From Talinum fruticosum (Eukaryota > Streptophyta > Magnoliopsida > Caryophyllales > Talinaceae): DNA of 64,000 nucleotides. Both the position numbers and the translations under genes were made by a program. Below, in pieces: positions 32,072 through 42,977 of the stretch. The stretch is taken from assembly GCA_021018815.1 (NCBI GenBank), contig JAITYX010000102.1, forward strand, positions 1,240,001 through 1,304,000, in the 5' to 3' direction. The notes beneath the pieces were generated by a model. It ran no database searches. It was not told the DNA's origin and saw only the letters and a program-made list of their open reading frames with translations. How positions within the stretch are numbered: the stretch's first letter is position 1; each line of letters opens with the position of its first letter.

Positions 32072-33379
32072 ATGTCTACGAGAAAGGCTCGTCCTACCAG
32101 GAGGTCAAGAGCTGAAAAACTTGTCCAAGATAATTTCCTTGAATGAGAATGGCACCCTCATAACAAATGGAGTCCAAGCAACCTCTTAGTGGACGCTGCA
32201 AATCATGTTTCTTCCCTCACCATTATTCCTTCGAGTAAGCTAGTTTGCTTAAATTTCTTCCTTTGCTTATTTAGAGTAGTTCTTCCATTAAAAATCTTGT
32301 TGGATTTTTGTCATGCAGAAGGGCTCGATTCAAAGTAGTAGAGCCATACCGAAATTTATAGAGACATTTAGAAAGATGAATTATCCTCTTGAAGATGTCA
32401 TGCACAATGTTGGGTTTGGCTCTCTCTTCCATGCTTTAAACCATCTTTGTGATAAAAAGAGAGCGGGATCCCATTAGGGCCATTAGTGAGCACTTTCCAC
32501 CTTCCCTTTGGGGAAATGACCATAACTCATTTTGATTTTGCTGTTTTATCCGATTTGGGCTTATCGGGGATCCTCTAGCTTGTGACCGGAATTTGTGTCA
32601 AGATCACGGTTACCTTTGGTCCCGTGGCTAGTAGATTCCCTCATGAAATCTTCTTTAAGTGTACCATTCTTTTCGAGGCTTTTGAGGATGTTAGGTTTGG
32701 GCATCATTATGCGAGGATTCTTGAAATCCCGAAGACGAATGTGTTGGGAATCCTTTCCCTGAAATTGGCGAGGGTAAGAGTTTCATGCTTTTTACTTTTA
32801 GTTGCATGCTAAAAGCATTTTTGCTGATACCATTAAATAAATTTTGCAGTATGATCGGGAATAATCTCTAAGCATGTCCATTAATCTTCAATATGCTTTT
32901 AGGGAATCCGTGATTTCCTCACTGAGAGAACTTTCCTAATCTTCCGGGTGAGTCCTTACTTAGTGGAGTGCTAACTTTATCGAGCTTTTATTAGATGTAT
33001 TAATTGCTCATTCATTTTTGTAGAGGCGACGGTCTATAGCGTCTTCATCGGGGAGGCTTCCTTGGTGGATCGGGAGCAAAGCTCATCAATCCGGTCAACA
33101 AGCGCCTTCTATTGGTTCACCCGGGACAGGTACTTCTTGGCGTTCATCACGGCCTGCACATCACTTGAGTGCATCCGAGCGGAGCCTAGCACCTCTCGAC
33201 CAAGTGTTTCCGGAGTGGGGCCCAAATTTTTGAGGAGCGAACCATCCCATGGAACATCTCAATCTTGGGACCATGGAACTAGCTCTTATTAAGGTGGTGG
33301 AGACGGCCGGTTTTCCACATCTGTCTTAGAGGACTTCAGGAATTATATCTTCAATGATGCGCCTCATGTTGATGATTAG
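32072..33379 (+). pseudogene. Plant-mobile-domain (PMD)-type gene with introns, antisense in a Tat element
   Basis: Starts MSTRKARPTRRSRAEKLVQD. Exon 2 (from 32319) reads AEPYRNF-type sequence, then FRKMNYPLEDVMHNVGFGSL and FHALNHLCDKK. After stops comes LSTFHLPFGEMTITHFDFAV (near 32485-32545), the signature of plant mobile domain / aminotransferase-like proteins, then VTFGPVASRFPHEIFFKCTI. Three canonical GT-AG introns can be drawn: 32235-32318, 32774-32849 and 32948-33023 (84, 76 and 76 bp). Stops at 32144, near 32475 and in LSGIL-stop make it a pseudogene. It lies opposite to the Tat element's direction, between pol and the 3' LTR, where antisense extra ORFs of Tat elements are known. Function unknown; MAIL-type PMD proteins are nuclear. 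Confidence 0.65.
32235..32318 (+). other. Putative intron 1 of PMD-type gene
   Basis: Donor GTAAGC at 32235, T-rich run, acceptor TTTTTGTCATGCAG ending at 32318. Predicted introns 2 and 3 are 32774-32849 (GTAAGAG to TTTTGCAG) and 32948-33023 (GTGAGT to TTTTTGTAG). Confidence 0.55.
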
Positions 33380-33930
33380 TGGATCCCCTATAGGGTGCTT
33401 TTGTTGTTTAATATTTATTCTTTTATAATCTTGTAACTCTTATGTAATGAGATGAAATGCAAAAAGACTCGATTTCTAAAAATGAAGTCTTTTATTTAAT
33501 ATGATGCAAAAACTCCGAGGAAAAGTTACAAAAACAAATTGGAAAAAAATTTCACTAGCCCCCATTCCCCTAAAAGAGAATAACAAAAATAAAAAAGGGA
33601 ATTCTTAAGTGCATGGTCCAAAAATAACAATACGGCACGTAAACAAAAATAACAATGGGCTAGGGCGAGAGAGATTAAGGCCCAAGGAGTGCTCGGGCTT
33701 AAAAAATAAGGAAAACCGGTCCGATCAAGGTGGTGACCCGCGCCGGCCACCCGTGAAAACCAGGGTGCTTGTGAATTCGAGCGATTGTGGTGCGGTAAGA
33801 CACTTGAGCTCTAGAGAAGCTGCTATAAATTGGACCCACCAGGGGACTAAAAAAATCATGCCTTACACAAACCATCTGCAAATTAAAAAGAGTTTCCGAG
33901 TGCCTTCTACTCCCTTCTAAAAATATGAAC
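33380..33930. other. Region between the two antisense-gene blocks
   Basis: Terminator-like AT-rich stretch near 33400-33480, then sequence without a recognisable domain. An open stretch on either strand (for example 33526-33750 minus) has no family signature. I see no gene here. Confidence 0.5.
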
Positions 33931-35300
33931 TTCATGAGCGACCTATCTCGTTGGATGCATGAGATGACCAATGCGCTAAGACTACGTTTATCAAATTATG
34001 TGTTGAAGACGTTATTCAATATTCACCAAGTGAAAGTCTATTGGACTTTCTTAAGGGTTGTTGTGGCCTTTTGGGATCCTCACCACCATGTTGTCGAGGT
34101 TTAGGGACAAGGAACTATGCCCCTTGCTCGAAGAATTTGATGCTATCTTGGGCATCTAACCGTGTTTGAAACTTGTCATGCCCAAATTTTTCAAAACCTG
34201 TGCAAGACCTATAAGCATCTTACGAAACTAAGCAATAGGAATTTGGGGGTGAATTCTTATTAGGAACCAAGTGAATCGATGAATCTAATGAAGCATTATT
34301 ACGAGATGTACAAATTCTCTGAAGCGATAATTGTCCCGAGGTGACGAGCTGTTATTATTGCAATAAGAAAACAACGAGTTCAGGAGACCAAACGATAGCT
34401 CCGGGCAGAAATTCGTTCAGCGCCGTCGAGGCTAAATTGCCTCCAATTCACACCGAACGTCTCGATTTTTGCTCTTTTAACTAATTTTCCCGAGTTATTT
34501 TTTATTTTGCTCTGTTGGGCCTAAAAAGGCTGAATTTTGACCTTGCAGGAAACTTTTTTTATTATCTATTGTTTGTAGATCCGGTTAATGGAGCATCTAA
34601 AGTCGATTTAGGCTTACGCAAATATTGATGCGCACTTAGCGGTACACATCTATTAGATGAAACGGGCGAGAGGTCTTAGCCGATCACCCTACTTCCTGGT
34701 GGGAGGAGTACCTCGGGAATCATAGTAACGACATAGCGTGGTATATTGTGCACTAGAACGTGTCCCGATTAAGGACACATACCATTCAACATCCTTTTGT
34801 ATGCCTGCTGGGCCTAGAAAACAACATCTATTACTTCCTTGGCCATGTGTTACGGTAGACCGGAAGAGAGCAAGTAATTCCTCTGTTGGACTGTATTTGG
34901 CTCGCTACCTTTGAATTATTTAAAGGATATGGCAACTCTAACCAAACGAAGTCGTGGCTCGAATCTTGGATGAATCTGCCGAAGTTGTTGACACATGCGA
35001 GCAAACCAAATACTATCGTATCTACCTATTATCCGGAGTGGATAATAGAAGTGGATTCCCAATAGCATAAGGCACGAGAGAGTTAGAGAGATATATCCTA
35101 AAGAAGTTGTCCCTACTCGCTGCACCACTCCAAATTCGCGAAGCAAACCTTCAAGTAGCTAATCGCTTTGCCGAAGAGAATATGGAGCCAAGGAAGCCGA
35201 AGAGAGGAGGGCTTGTAGAATTAAGAAGCTGAAGAAGTGTACCCAGGATGATGGGGCTGAGTCTAGCAACCCGAAAAGAAAGAAAGCAAAATAGACTAAG
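33931..35300 (+). pseudogene. Antisense extra-ORF remnant resembling plant DUF7745-type proteins
   Basis: Frame pieces in order: WTFLRVVVAFWDPHHHV (34042-34092), then after a one-base shift SRFRDKELCPLLEEFDAILG (34094-34153), a conserved-looking retroelement-associated motif; later PFVCLLGLENNIYYFLGHVL and REQVIPLLDCIWLATFELF (34795-34920), then WLESWMNLPKLLTHASKPNT and a basic C-terminus (NPKRKKAK near 35270). It ends TAG near 35296. This pattern (FWDP..HVFRF.D.EL.P..EEF..ILG) matches plant proteins annotated DUF7745, often carried by retroelements. Frameshifts and stops are frequent. Orientation is opposite to the surrounding Tat pol. Confidence 0.5.
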
Positions 35301-35493
35301 GCTTAGATTTTAGAATGGATTTTTAGGGAGGAATAAAAGAATAGGAGGATTAGTTTTGCTCGTTTAGAAAAAATTATTATTTTTTATTTATTTATTTTTA
35401 AGTAGTGTGCTTGTTTTATTTCCCATTCATTAGCTATGTAATCGGGTAAGTAGTAGCCTTCCCTTTAATTAAATAAAATAAATTGGACCGCCC
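35301..35493. other. AT-rich spacer before solo LTR
   Basis: AT-rich, T-rich runs near 35370-35395, no coding signal. It ends in the left target duplication CGCCC at 35489-35493. Confidence 0.6.
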
Positions 35494-38400
35494 TATAAGA
35501 CCCGTAATTTTGGGTTAGGTAGTTATATGAGTTAAAGTTAATTATTTAGCCACGATGAAATAGAGTAGGTTGAATGACCAAGTTTTATACGTGGTTAGAT
35601 ACTCGTAAATTAATTTGAGCGAACTAATAATAACTCTTATTAGTGAAGCGTATTAATTCTGTTTTACGAGTTTTCGCCCGGACCAGCTACGTATTAATCC
35701 GAGACCGTGTATGTTACGTATGTAGGTCTAATTATTTTGAAAAAAAAAGAAAAGAAAAGGGGAAATAAAGAGTTCGATTGGTGTAATATGGATGGGGTGG
35801 CTGGTTCTTGAGAGGCCACATCGAGAGAGAGAAGACCAAGAGAGAGAGGGACTCGGGGGGCAAATAGAGAAGAACCAAACAAAAGCAGGGGAAACAGGAG
35901 AAGGGGACGAGAAGAGCACAAAGAAAGAAAGGGAAAGGCGAGCGAGAGGAACAGAGCGAGAAAGAGAGAGAGGGCGCACGGGAATCGAATCGGAGGCTGG
36001 AGGTTGGCGAGCGAGCGGCGAATGCGGGCGGGCGGCGGACGAAGGCGAAGGAAAAGAAGTAAAGCAAAGAAAGGGGAAACGAGGGAGCACCAAACGAGAA
36101 AGAGAGAGAGAGAGTGGAGGCGAGCGGTGTAGGAGACCCGGGAGGGGCCCGACGACCACCATGACCCAGAAAACAACGGCCGGCGATTCGAGTAGGTGGC
36201 AAGCGAGGAAGAAAGTGAGAGACTGGGGCGGATCAAGAGGCGGAGGAGGGACCCAAAATAGAGACGAGCGAGCGAGAGTTCGAGAGGCCGGGAATAGGGA
36301 AAAAGGAATAGTGACAAGGGCGGAGGACCGGAGGGCGAGCAAGCGAGCGCCGGATCGAGAGGTAGTGAGAACCACAAGCAAGAGGAAGCGAGAGTCCCGA
36401 ACCGACCTGAAATCGAACGCGGAACGTAGAACACTCGACCAATTTCTCAAACCATAAAAACTCAAGGTGGGTAGTCTTATACTCCAAACTATTAGTAATT
36501 TCGAAACCCAAATGAGTTTTGTTGTGATTACTTGAATGTTTATTTGATAAAATGAAATTAGGAAATGGTTAGGATCGATTTAGATTATGAGAATATCGAA
36601 TTAAACTGTTAGGTCCGAATCAAAAACCTGAAGGAGCTTAGTAGTTGAATAGGAGCTGAGTTGAGATGCTTGAAAGTTTAGAAGGATTTAGGTTGCGTAG
36701 GTATAAAGAGTATTGTGAAAATCTCAAATGGCACTTAAGGACAAAGAAGTGGTAAATTGGGTGCAAAGTGCGAATCAATGCTTCGTTAAACCATAGAGAC
36801 TTCCTAAGTTCTTGCACTTCGGAAGATAACGATGCGTATTGGGAAACGATGATTTGAGTATAAAGGAGGGATATGACTTCATCTTGATTGACACATAATT
36901 GAGTTAGAGAATAACGAGTTAGGAATTCTAAGGTTAAATTGAGTTTAGAACATATCTAAGTCTTTGTGATTAAATCAAGTTTAAAGTTAAGCACGAGTGA
37001 GAGAGACTTAAGCGATAAGTGAGATCAAGAGTTGTGTGGCTGAGTATGGGCAAAGGAAGTTGAGTTATAAAGTAGAGGCATAAAATGAGTAATTGAGGTA
37101 AAAGCAATGAATTGTGAAAAGTGGAAACGGCGATATGTGATATCTACTTGTGATTGTTGTGGCTTAGAAAAGGAATCAATTTTACTAAATTGGGGAATTG
37201 AGAAAAATATAGTTATGAATGGAGCTGAGAATGACTATCCGTGTTGAATTGTGGCTATCTACGCAAGTGATTGTGTTAAACATTATTCAAAAGTTGGTTT
37301 TGAAAGAAGTTATATGTTTTACGCAAAATGATACTTGAATGTGACTTGTGGGATATATGCTTTTCAAACGTGAAAACATACTTTTAAGAAGTGAAATTGA
37401 TTTGAAAATGCTGTTTGAAACAAGCTTGATAAGTGAACATGTTAATGAAACTGTTATGAATCGACTTTGCTTGGATTGTTTAGCACAAGGAATGATTCTA
37501 GCTAAGGACGGCTAGCTAGGGGTCTGTGTAGCAGGATGCCCGATTGGAACCTTCCTAGATAGATCCCGGGAGCCTTTATTTGGGGTCGCGCCCCATAGAA
37601 ACCCGAGAAATCAAATAAACTATGAGAAATTGCGAAGTGCTAGTTCGAGTCCCCAACCTGGGAAGTGGTTCACCAAAAGAGATTCATTGAAAGTAATTCA
37701 TGAGAAGCCGATTTAGTAGAAATGATTCGGTTTTCGATTGAAAGCATTTGAAAGAAATTTGTGCATCACCTTGTTTAAAGTGATTCAATTCCCAAAATGA
37801 TTGCAATTCGTGCTTTTCAATGATTGAAATGTTATGATATTTACGTTGAAAATGATTTCGGGAGATTTCATTGAAAAGTATGTAGATTTGTATTATGTTA
37901 TTACACTTTCACCAATTTCAATATTATGTGTAGGATGTGTAAAGAATTTCCATTTTAAGGGTGTAAGACTCCGGTGGGCCCGTGGTTTATTGCCCACCCC
38001 CATAAATTTCCCCCTTTCCCCAGAGTGTTGTAGGTGTATTCTCGGGAGATGTGTGTAGTACTTAGCTTATTCCGGACTCAGCTGATTGTTGTTTCTTGTT
38101 TGTTGTTTGCTTGCTTGCTGAGTGATTCGAGTTACGGATGTGCATTTCTTATATTTCCTAGTATTGTACTTTGTAATTCAGTTCATATAGTTTGTACCCA
38201 ATGTACCATGAACCATTTAGATTGTTTTAAGTTTGTCGCATGATTTGTTGGACTCGGCGTGTGGCCGTTGAGTTGTATACTCCAAGCGTGTGGCTCGTTG
38301 AGTTTTATTGTGCGTTTTATGCAGGATTTTAGGGCTTTAAGCTTATGGGATTATCCATATTACAAACAGAACTCTACCGAAATTTTTAGGAAATCTCAAA

Positions 38401-38530
38401 TTCTTTTGAGAACCACCTTTGTACTTCTAGTTTGAATTTAGAGACCCGAATTGACACCTGATACAGCCTTGGGAGTTTCGTGAGGAACTCTAGCGAGTAA
38501 TACTCCTAGGGGGAATTTTTGGGTGTTACC
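35494..38530 (+). repeat. Solo chromovirus LTR
   Basis: 3037 bp from TATAAGACCCGTAATTTTGG (TG of TGTAAGACCC mutated) to GGGTGTTACC (final A mutated). It is related to the LTRs at 42978, 48234 and 53047. The flanks CGCCC (35489-35493) and TGCCC (38531-38535) fit a 5-bp target duplication with one C-to-T change. No internal region or primer site is attached, so it is a solo LTR left by LTR-LTR recombination. A GA-rich block at 35740-36140 produces long open frames that are not genes. Confidence 0.85.
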
Positions 38531-38535
38531 TGCCC

Positions 38536-38639
38536 TTAAAAGTAAAGAATAAAGTATACAAGCATGCCGCCGATTTGGACTATGCAATAAATTACAATGT
38601 TAAAATTAAAAGGGGATATTCCGGCCTGGCCAGCATACT
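38536..38639 (-). other. Tat sequence between integrase end and solo LTR, antisense
   Basis: Short AT-rich stretch that was contiguous with 35301-35493 before the solo LTR inserted. No coding signal. Confidence 0.5.
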
Positions 38640-38899
38640 TGTTGTGGGGGTGGTGGCCGACACTTGCCACGACATGGCCTAGTTGAGTCGAGGCTCGGCC
38701 TATCATCCAGGGTCCTGCTTAATGTAGTATTTTTCAATTGATCCAAGTTTGTGTACTAAAAATTTCTTCACCATCTAAATAAGTCGGTTTCATCTGCTCC
38801 GCCCGATAATATCCGACTAAGCACAAATGGGCCTTGCCAATTAGCTCTAAACTCCCCTTGTGGATCCTGAATTGGTGCTTTAATCTCTTTAAGAACCAA
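38640..38899 (-). pseudogene. Tat/Ogre-like integrase C-terminus, antisense
   Basis: Minus-strand reading gives VLVLKEIKAPIQDPQGEFRA then NWQGPFVLSRILSGGA and, after a shift, NLDQLKNTTL. The QDPxGEFxxNWxGPFV..ILSGGA pattern with a following NLDQLKKY-like end is characteristic of the integrase C-terminus at the end of pol in Tat/Ogre elements. The frame breaks after LSGGADETDLF. The upstream part of pol is cut off at 38899 by a CACTA terminus. Confidence 0.8.
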
Positions 38900-39303
38900 T
38901 ACTAGTACATGAACTACTTTTAATGACGGATCATTAACGACGATTAACAGGACAAAGCTGTCATGAAAAATGGACTCGTGGCATTCTTGTAAAAAAGAGA
39001 TTATTAATGTACAAATAACGACCGTTCAATTAATAAATCGTCGTCAAAAGTTCGAGTAGAAACTTTTGACGATGGTTCATTCATTGAACCGTCGTCATAT
39101 ATACATCTATGACGACAGTTGACGAGTTGAGTAGAAGATCCCTCATCAAAAGTTCATTGACGCAGTTTAATCATTGAACCGTCGTCATAGGTTGCTCACG
39201 AGGCAAAACCCTCACGGCCGCTTCACTTTCTCACTCTCACTTTAATACCACTCACTTCACTCTCTCACTCCCGTTGAGGTTTCCAGTTGCTCTTCTCTCT
39301 ACG

Positions 39304-39475
39304 GTTTCCGGTGGTTCCTAGCATGCCTCCTACTCACTCACCCTTCGGTTTCTAGTGGTTCCTAGCATGCCTCCCACTCACTCACCTTTCGGTTTATGGT
39401 GGTTTCCGGTGTGCATCCCACTCACTCTCTATGCGATTTCCAGTTGAGGCTGCACCCCCACTCACTCTCTCTGCG
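39304..39475 (+). repeat. Four ~44-bp tandem repeats in CACTA element
   Basis: Units begin near 39304, 39348, 39392 and 39436 with CGGTTTCC, CGGTTTCT, CGGTTTAT and CGATTTCC. They share CTAGCATGCCTCC or similar and CACTCACTC. They lie between the subterminal repeats and the gene remnant. Confidence 0.75.
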
Positions 39476-39737
39476 GTATTTGGTCTTTTCACTCGGTCTC
39501 GCCACCCTCTCTCTCACTTTCTCTCGCTGCCCTCTCTCTCACTTTTGCTCACCGGTATATAACTTATATCGCCCTTTATTATTTTGCAAATGAAATGTGA
39601 TGTGGCATACTTTATGGTCATCATTGTAGGCTTGAAACTTGGGGCTTGAATCTTGATATGTAACTCACAGACATTTAGAGTATGCACGCTCTCGTTAGCG
39701 TAATTAAACTTCACAAATACATTGTTGTACATGTTGA

Positions 39738-40250
39738 ATGTTATACATTGTCGAATGTTATTGTAGAAGGCCAACTATAACGGATAATGAGAGGAGAAAA
39801 ACAAAACACACAAAGAAACCGAAGAAAACGGCCAAAACTAAGGAACCGGGTGCTAGGCAGCCAGCACGAAGCCGTGCAAGACGACACGGTCAGCCTGTGT
39901 TGGCTACTGCCCAGCCCAACTTATGTGTTTCCATCCGAAAATTGTTATACATGTTTATTTATCAAGACTTGTATAATTTCTTGCAGTACAAAATGGATTC
40001 TTACAAAAGTACAAAAAAATCGAATGGGCGTACTATGATAAACAAGGAGAAGTTGGTCCGGATTAGATATGATCCAACCCTCCTTACATGGGTCAATTTT
40101 GATAGGCACGAAATGCTATAGGTGATCATAAATCTCGCTTTATAAGCTATGTTGGTGCGACAACCCGCGCATATGTGAACATTAACTAAAGAAAAGGGGT
40201 CGACGTCCCCGAATCCATTAAGGACAACCTTTGGAACGATATTCGGGTAA
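39738..40250 (+). pseudogene. CACTA-type transposase accessory protein (TnpA/Transposase_24-like) fragment
   Basis: An open frame 39738-40118 contains ERRKTKHTKKPKKTAKTKEP and ARQPARSRARRHGQP (basic, nucleus-directed character), then MDSYKSTKKSNGRTMINKEK and RIRYDPTLLTWVNFDRHEM. After a frame change it continues GDHKSRFISYVGATTRAYVN and GVDVPESIKDNLWNDI to 40245, followed by GTAAATG, which could be a splice donor. The VPxSIKDxLW pattern is seen in plant En/Spm Transposase_24 proteins. An internal stop (AACTAAAG near 40186) and the truncation make it inactive. Confidence 0.62.
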
Positions 40251-40447
40251 ATGTACTACATTTCAACTTAGTATTGTAACTTATTGTAAATGGTTAATAT
40301 AGATGTACTAATGCATGTCGTTCTTGTGTTTCGAAAACGTTCATCTTGAACGTTAATGAATGTGAGATCTCCTCGGTGAAACACAAGACCCTCATATCAA
40401 CGACGAGAAAAGTTTAGAGACTTCAAATCTTACAATAAATAGATATG
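40251..40447 (+). other. CACTA internal sequence up to Tat LTR
   Basis: Short AT-rich stretch without recognisable coding signal; possibly intron and next exon of the accessory gene. It ends ATATG at the Tat LTR border. Confidence 0.45.
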
Positions 40448-41963
40448 TGTAGGAACCACGGCCGGTTGGGACCCGCCAAGCTTCCCCACTTGTGTGGGGT
40501 CTCTTTTTAAAGATTGATTTTGAAGATGGTTTTAGAAAGCCTATTTTGGAATGTGCGGATGAACCTTTTATTAAGATTTCCAAGTTTTATGAAATCTAAT
40601 TTAAAGCAAATTAGGCAAAGTTTATATGGCGATTTTATTAATTGTTTTGTTTTAATAATTATTTTGAGAAGTCCCGGGATATCATTTCTTAATCAAATGA
40701 TAAATAAAGTTAGGGTTTTGAATCTGCTGTGAGGCTTTAGGGCCAAATTGGTGTGAAAACACCGGTTTGGACCCGAGCCCGCCTATCGACCGCTCGGTGG
40801 AGGCGGTAGCTTGCACCTTGTGATGGCCACGCCGATCGGAGGCCACGGGCGAGGAAATGAGCCTTGGCCTCTGCCACTGGCTTGGCGAGATCTAGAATCC
40901 TATTTTCACTATCCGAGTCAAAAAATAGTTAGGAAGCAGATTTGAATATAAATAAAGCAAAAGAGGAGTCGCTATCGGTTTTAGGAAAGAAAAACTAACA
41001 AATATAAAATTTGCTCTTCTAATCTTAGTGTGGGAAAACTAAGACAAAAAGAGGCTAGAAATGACTCCATCGGTCTTTGAGCCGAGAAGCGGATTCGGGG
41101 CGAGGGTACGAAACATAGGGATAAACCCTTTCGTTCCGCCCATCCGAAGATGGAAATTATTGGTTCGAATAGTGAATTAAAATAATGTACAAAACATGCA
41201 AGCAAGCAACATGTTAAGAAAAATAAAATCAACCAGAATAGTAATAAAAGAAAGCGATAAAAGCGAGAAATAATGAAAGCGGTCAAGAAAGTAAAAGCGA
41301 AAGAAAAGAAAAGCGAGAAATTAAAGAGATTACATTGGGTCGGGAGGAATTAAAAGCGATACATCATTTGTCCACAATATGGAAAGTAATAAAGAAAGCA
41401 TAAAATAAAATAAACCATTGTAAAAGCTGGATCTGTGCCCTCGGGTTGTCCCACCTGCTGATTTGGATCTCGGATCCGGACCTCTTAATGCGAGGGTGGT
41501 GAATTGAAAGTGGCATTTTGTGAGTGTTTATAGAGATAGGTAGGTATATGTGTGATTGATGGAGTTTAGGGATCGGATGTAGGGAGTATGATGGAAGTAG
41601 AGAAGGAATAAGTTGAAAAGAGACTAAGAGATCATAATACCAAAGAGTGTATTCGGTAGCTCTTAGGCGGATTTCAGCAGCGTGAGGTTAAAGCAGGAAG
41701 TCGTGTGGGAATAAGAGCCAAGGCTCTCTATTTATAGGAAGAGGTTAGGTCAAGGATGTTCGGCCGACCATCCAAAAGCGGCGAGCAAAATCCGGTCGAG
41801 GATATTGTGAAGATTGAACCGGATAATAAAGCAATAAGACCGGATAGAACCGGGATGGCTGGCACTGGTCATCAAGGGATGCCTAGGTTTTCGTGCCTAG
41901 CGTCTTTCCAAAGGAGTCTCCGGGGCAAAATGTAGCGTTTCACTTACTATTTTGGGGTGGCGG
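40448..41963 (-). repeat. Tat/Ogre-like LTR, antisense, 5' truncated
   Basis: Plus strand begins TGTAGGAACCACGGCCGG, the complement of a Tat LTR 3' end. It runs 1516 bp through CCCTCGGGTTGTCC (near 41441) and a TATA complement at 41728-41736, then stops at GGGGTGGCGG. The complement of that edge corresponds to about position 540 of the LTR starting at 41964, so the first ~540 bp are missing here. The next base is the exact start of another Tat LTR in the opposite direction, which explains the truncation. Confidence 0.85.
41728..41736 (-). promoter_or_regulatory. Tat LTR TATA box, antisense
   Basis: Complement reads TATAAATAG then AGAGCCTTGGCTCTTAT, with the full AGAGCC-TT-GGCTCT dyad. Confidence 0.65.
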
Positions 41964-42977
41964 TGTAGACACCTAAAAGTGTCGTCCTTTTCTCTATATC
42001 TTTTTGTTGGCCCGATGATGATAATCCCGAGTCCTGTTTGAGGATTTGGATCTTGGACTATGTCCGATTGGTGTGACGAAACCGGTAACCCGCAAAGAAC
42101 CTCCAACACCACATAAATAGCCTTACGCCTTGGGTCGATTCAAAAATCCCCTTTTCTTTCGAACGATCCAAAGCTGGGCCAAGCCTTTAGAGACAACGGA
42201 GTTCAATGTTGTGCACCGGAAATCCCAAGTGCGAGAATACTACATTTTTCTTCGATACAACCGGACAAAGAGTCGAAGACCTAAGATGATGTTAGCTGTT
42301 GCATTTCATCATCACGAGAATCAAAGTGTTGCGTTTAAGCCCCAAGACAGTCCACCCCGAGATGAGGAGCCCACAGTCTCCTTGAGAAGCCCAGCATTGT
42401 TGGCTCTTGCCTTCTAGAAACCATAATCAAATGTTGTGTTTTGACTAAGGAATCCCGAGACAGGACGCTAGGGAACGAAACCCTAGAAAGCCCAATATAG
42501 CAGACACCTTCTACCCTACGTTTTGCCTCAAAACGCTGCATTCTAGCCTATGGACTCCGGGGTAACACGCTAGGGCACGAAACTCTAGGTGTACACCGGT
42601 TGGCCGGCTCCTACCTCCCTTCATTTACCCAGTTCTATCCACTTTTATTCTTTGCATTATTTAGTCTTATCACTTTTATCCTGCCCGATTTTTGTTGCTT
42701 GCCTCCGGACGACGGCCGAGCATAAACCTAGTTTGTTCCTTGACCTCACCTCTACCTATAAATAGAGAGCCTTGGCTCTCATTCCCACATAGCTTCTTGC
42801 CTTAACCTCACGCTGCTAAAATCCGCCTAAGAGCTACCGAATACTTACATCCGTATTCGATCTCTTGGTCCCTTTTCATCCAATTCCTATTCTAGTTCCA
42901 TCATACTCCATACATCGGATCCCTAAACTCCATCAGTCACACATCCGCCTTCCTATCTCCACAAAATCTCACAAAAG
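41964..42977 (+). repeat. Tat/Ogre-like 5' LTR, left part
   Basis: Starts exactly TGTAGACACCTAAAAGTGTC. It contains ACCACATAAATAGCC near 42108 and a TATA box at 42757-42765. It is split at 42977 inside CTCACAAAAG by the three-LTR chromovirus derivative; the continuation is 56154-57233. The uninterrupted order is visible at 23630-23660 in the other Tat LTR. Confidence 0.9.
42757..42765 (+). promoter_or_regulatory. Tat LTR TATA box
   Basis: TATAAATAG followed by AGAGCCTTGGCTCTCAT, a perfect 6-bp dyad with a 2-base loop placed between TATA box and expected start site. Confidence 0.65.

Larger units (their letters stand above)
38900..40447 (+). mobile_element. CACTA (En/Spm) transposon, 5' part
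   Basis: Begins TACTAGTACATGAACTAC, a decayed form of the CACTACAAG-type terminus, followed by TTTTAATGACGG. Subterminal repeats with the core ACCGTCGTCA occur in both orientations between 38925 and 39195, including an inverted pair TCGTCGTCAAAAGTT / AACTTTTGACGATGG near 39040-39080. A 44-bp tandem repeat and a transposase-accessory gene remnant follow. The 3' terminus is not present; the element is cut at 40447 by a Tat LTR. The candidate 3-bp target site to the left is CAA. Confidence 0.78.

Noticed and set aside
33526..33971. Minus-strand frames of 74 and 90 codons.
   Set aside because: Between two antisense-gene blocks, no similarity to Tat pol although the element runs on this strand; composition is unremarkable.
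35694..36457. Long overlapping open frames on both strands (up to ~246 codons).
   Set aside because: They lie in the GA-rich block of a chromovirus LTR. Translations are low-complexity Ser/Leu/Arg or Glu/Arg, with no domain, and the same block in sister LTRs is broken.
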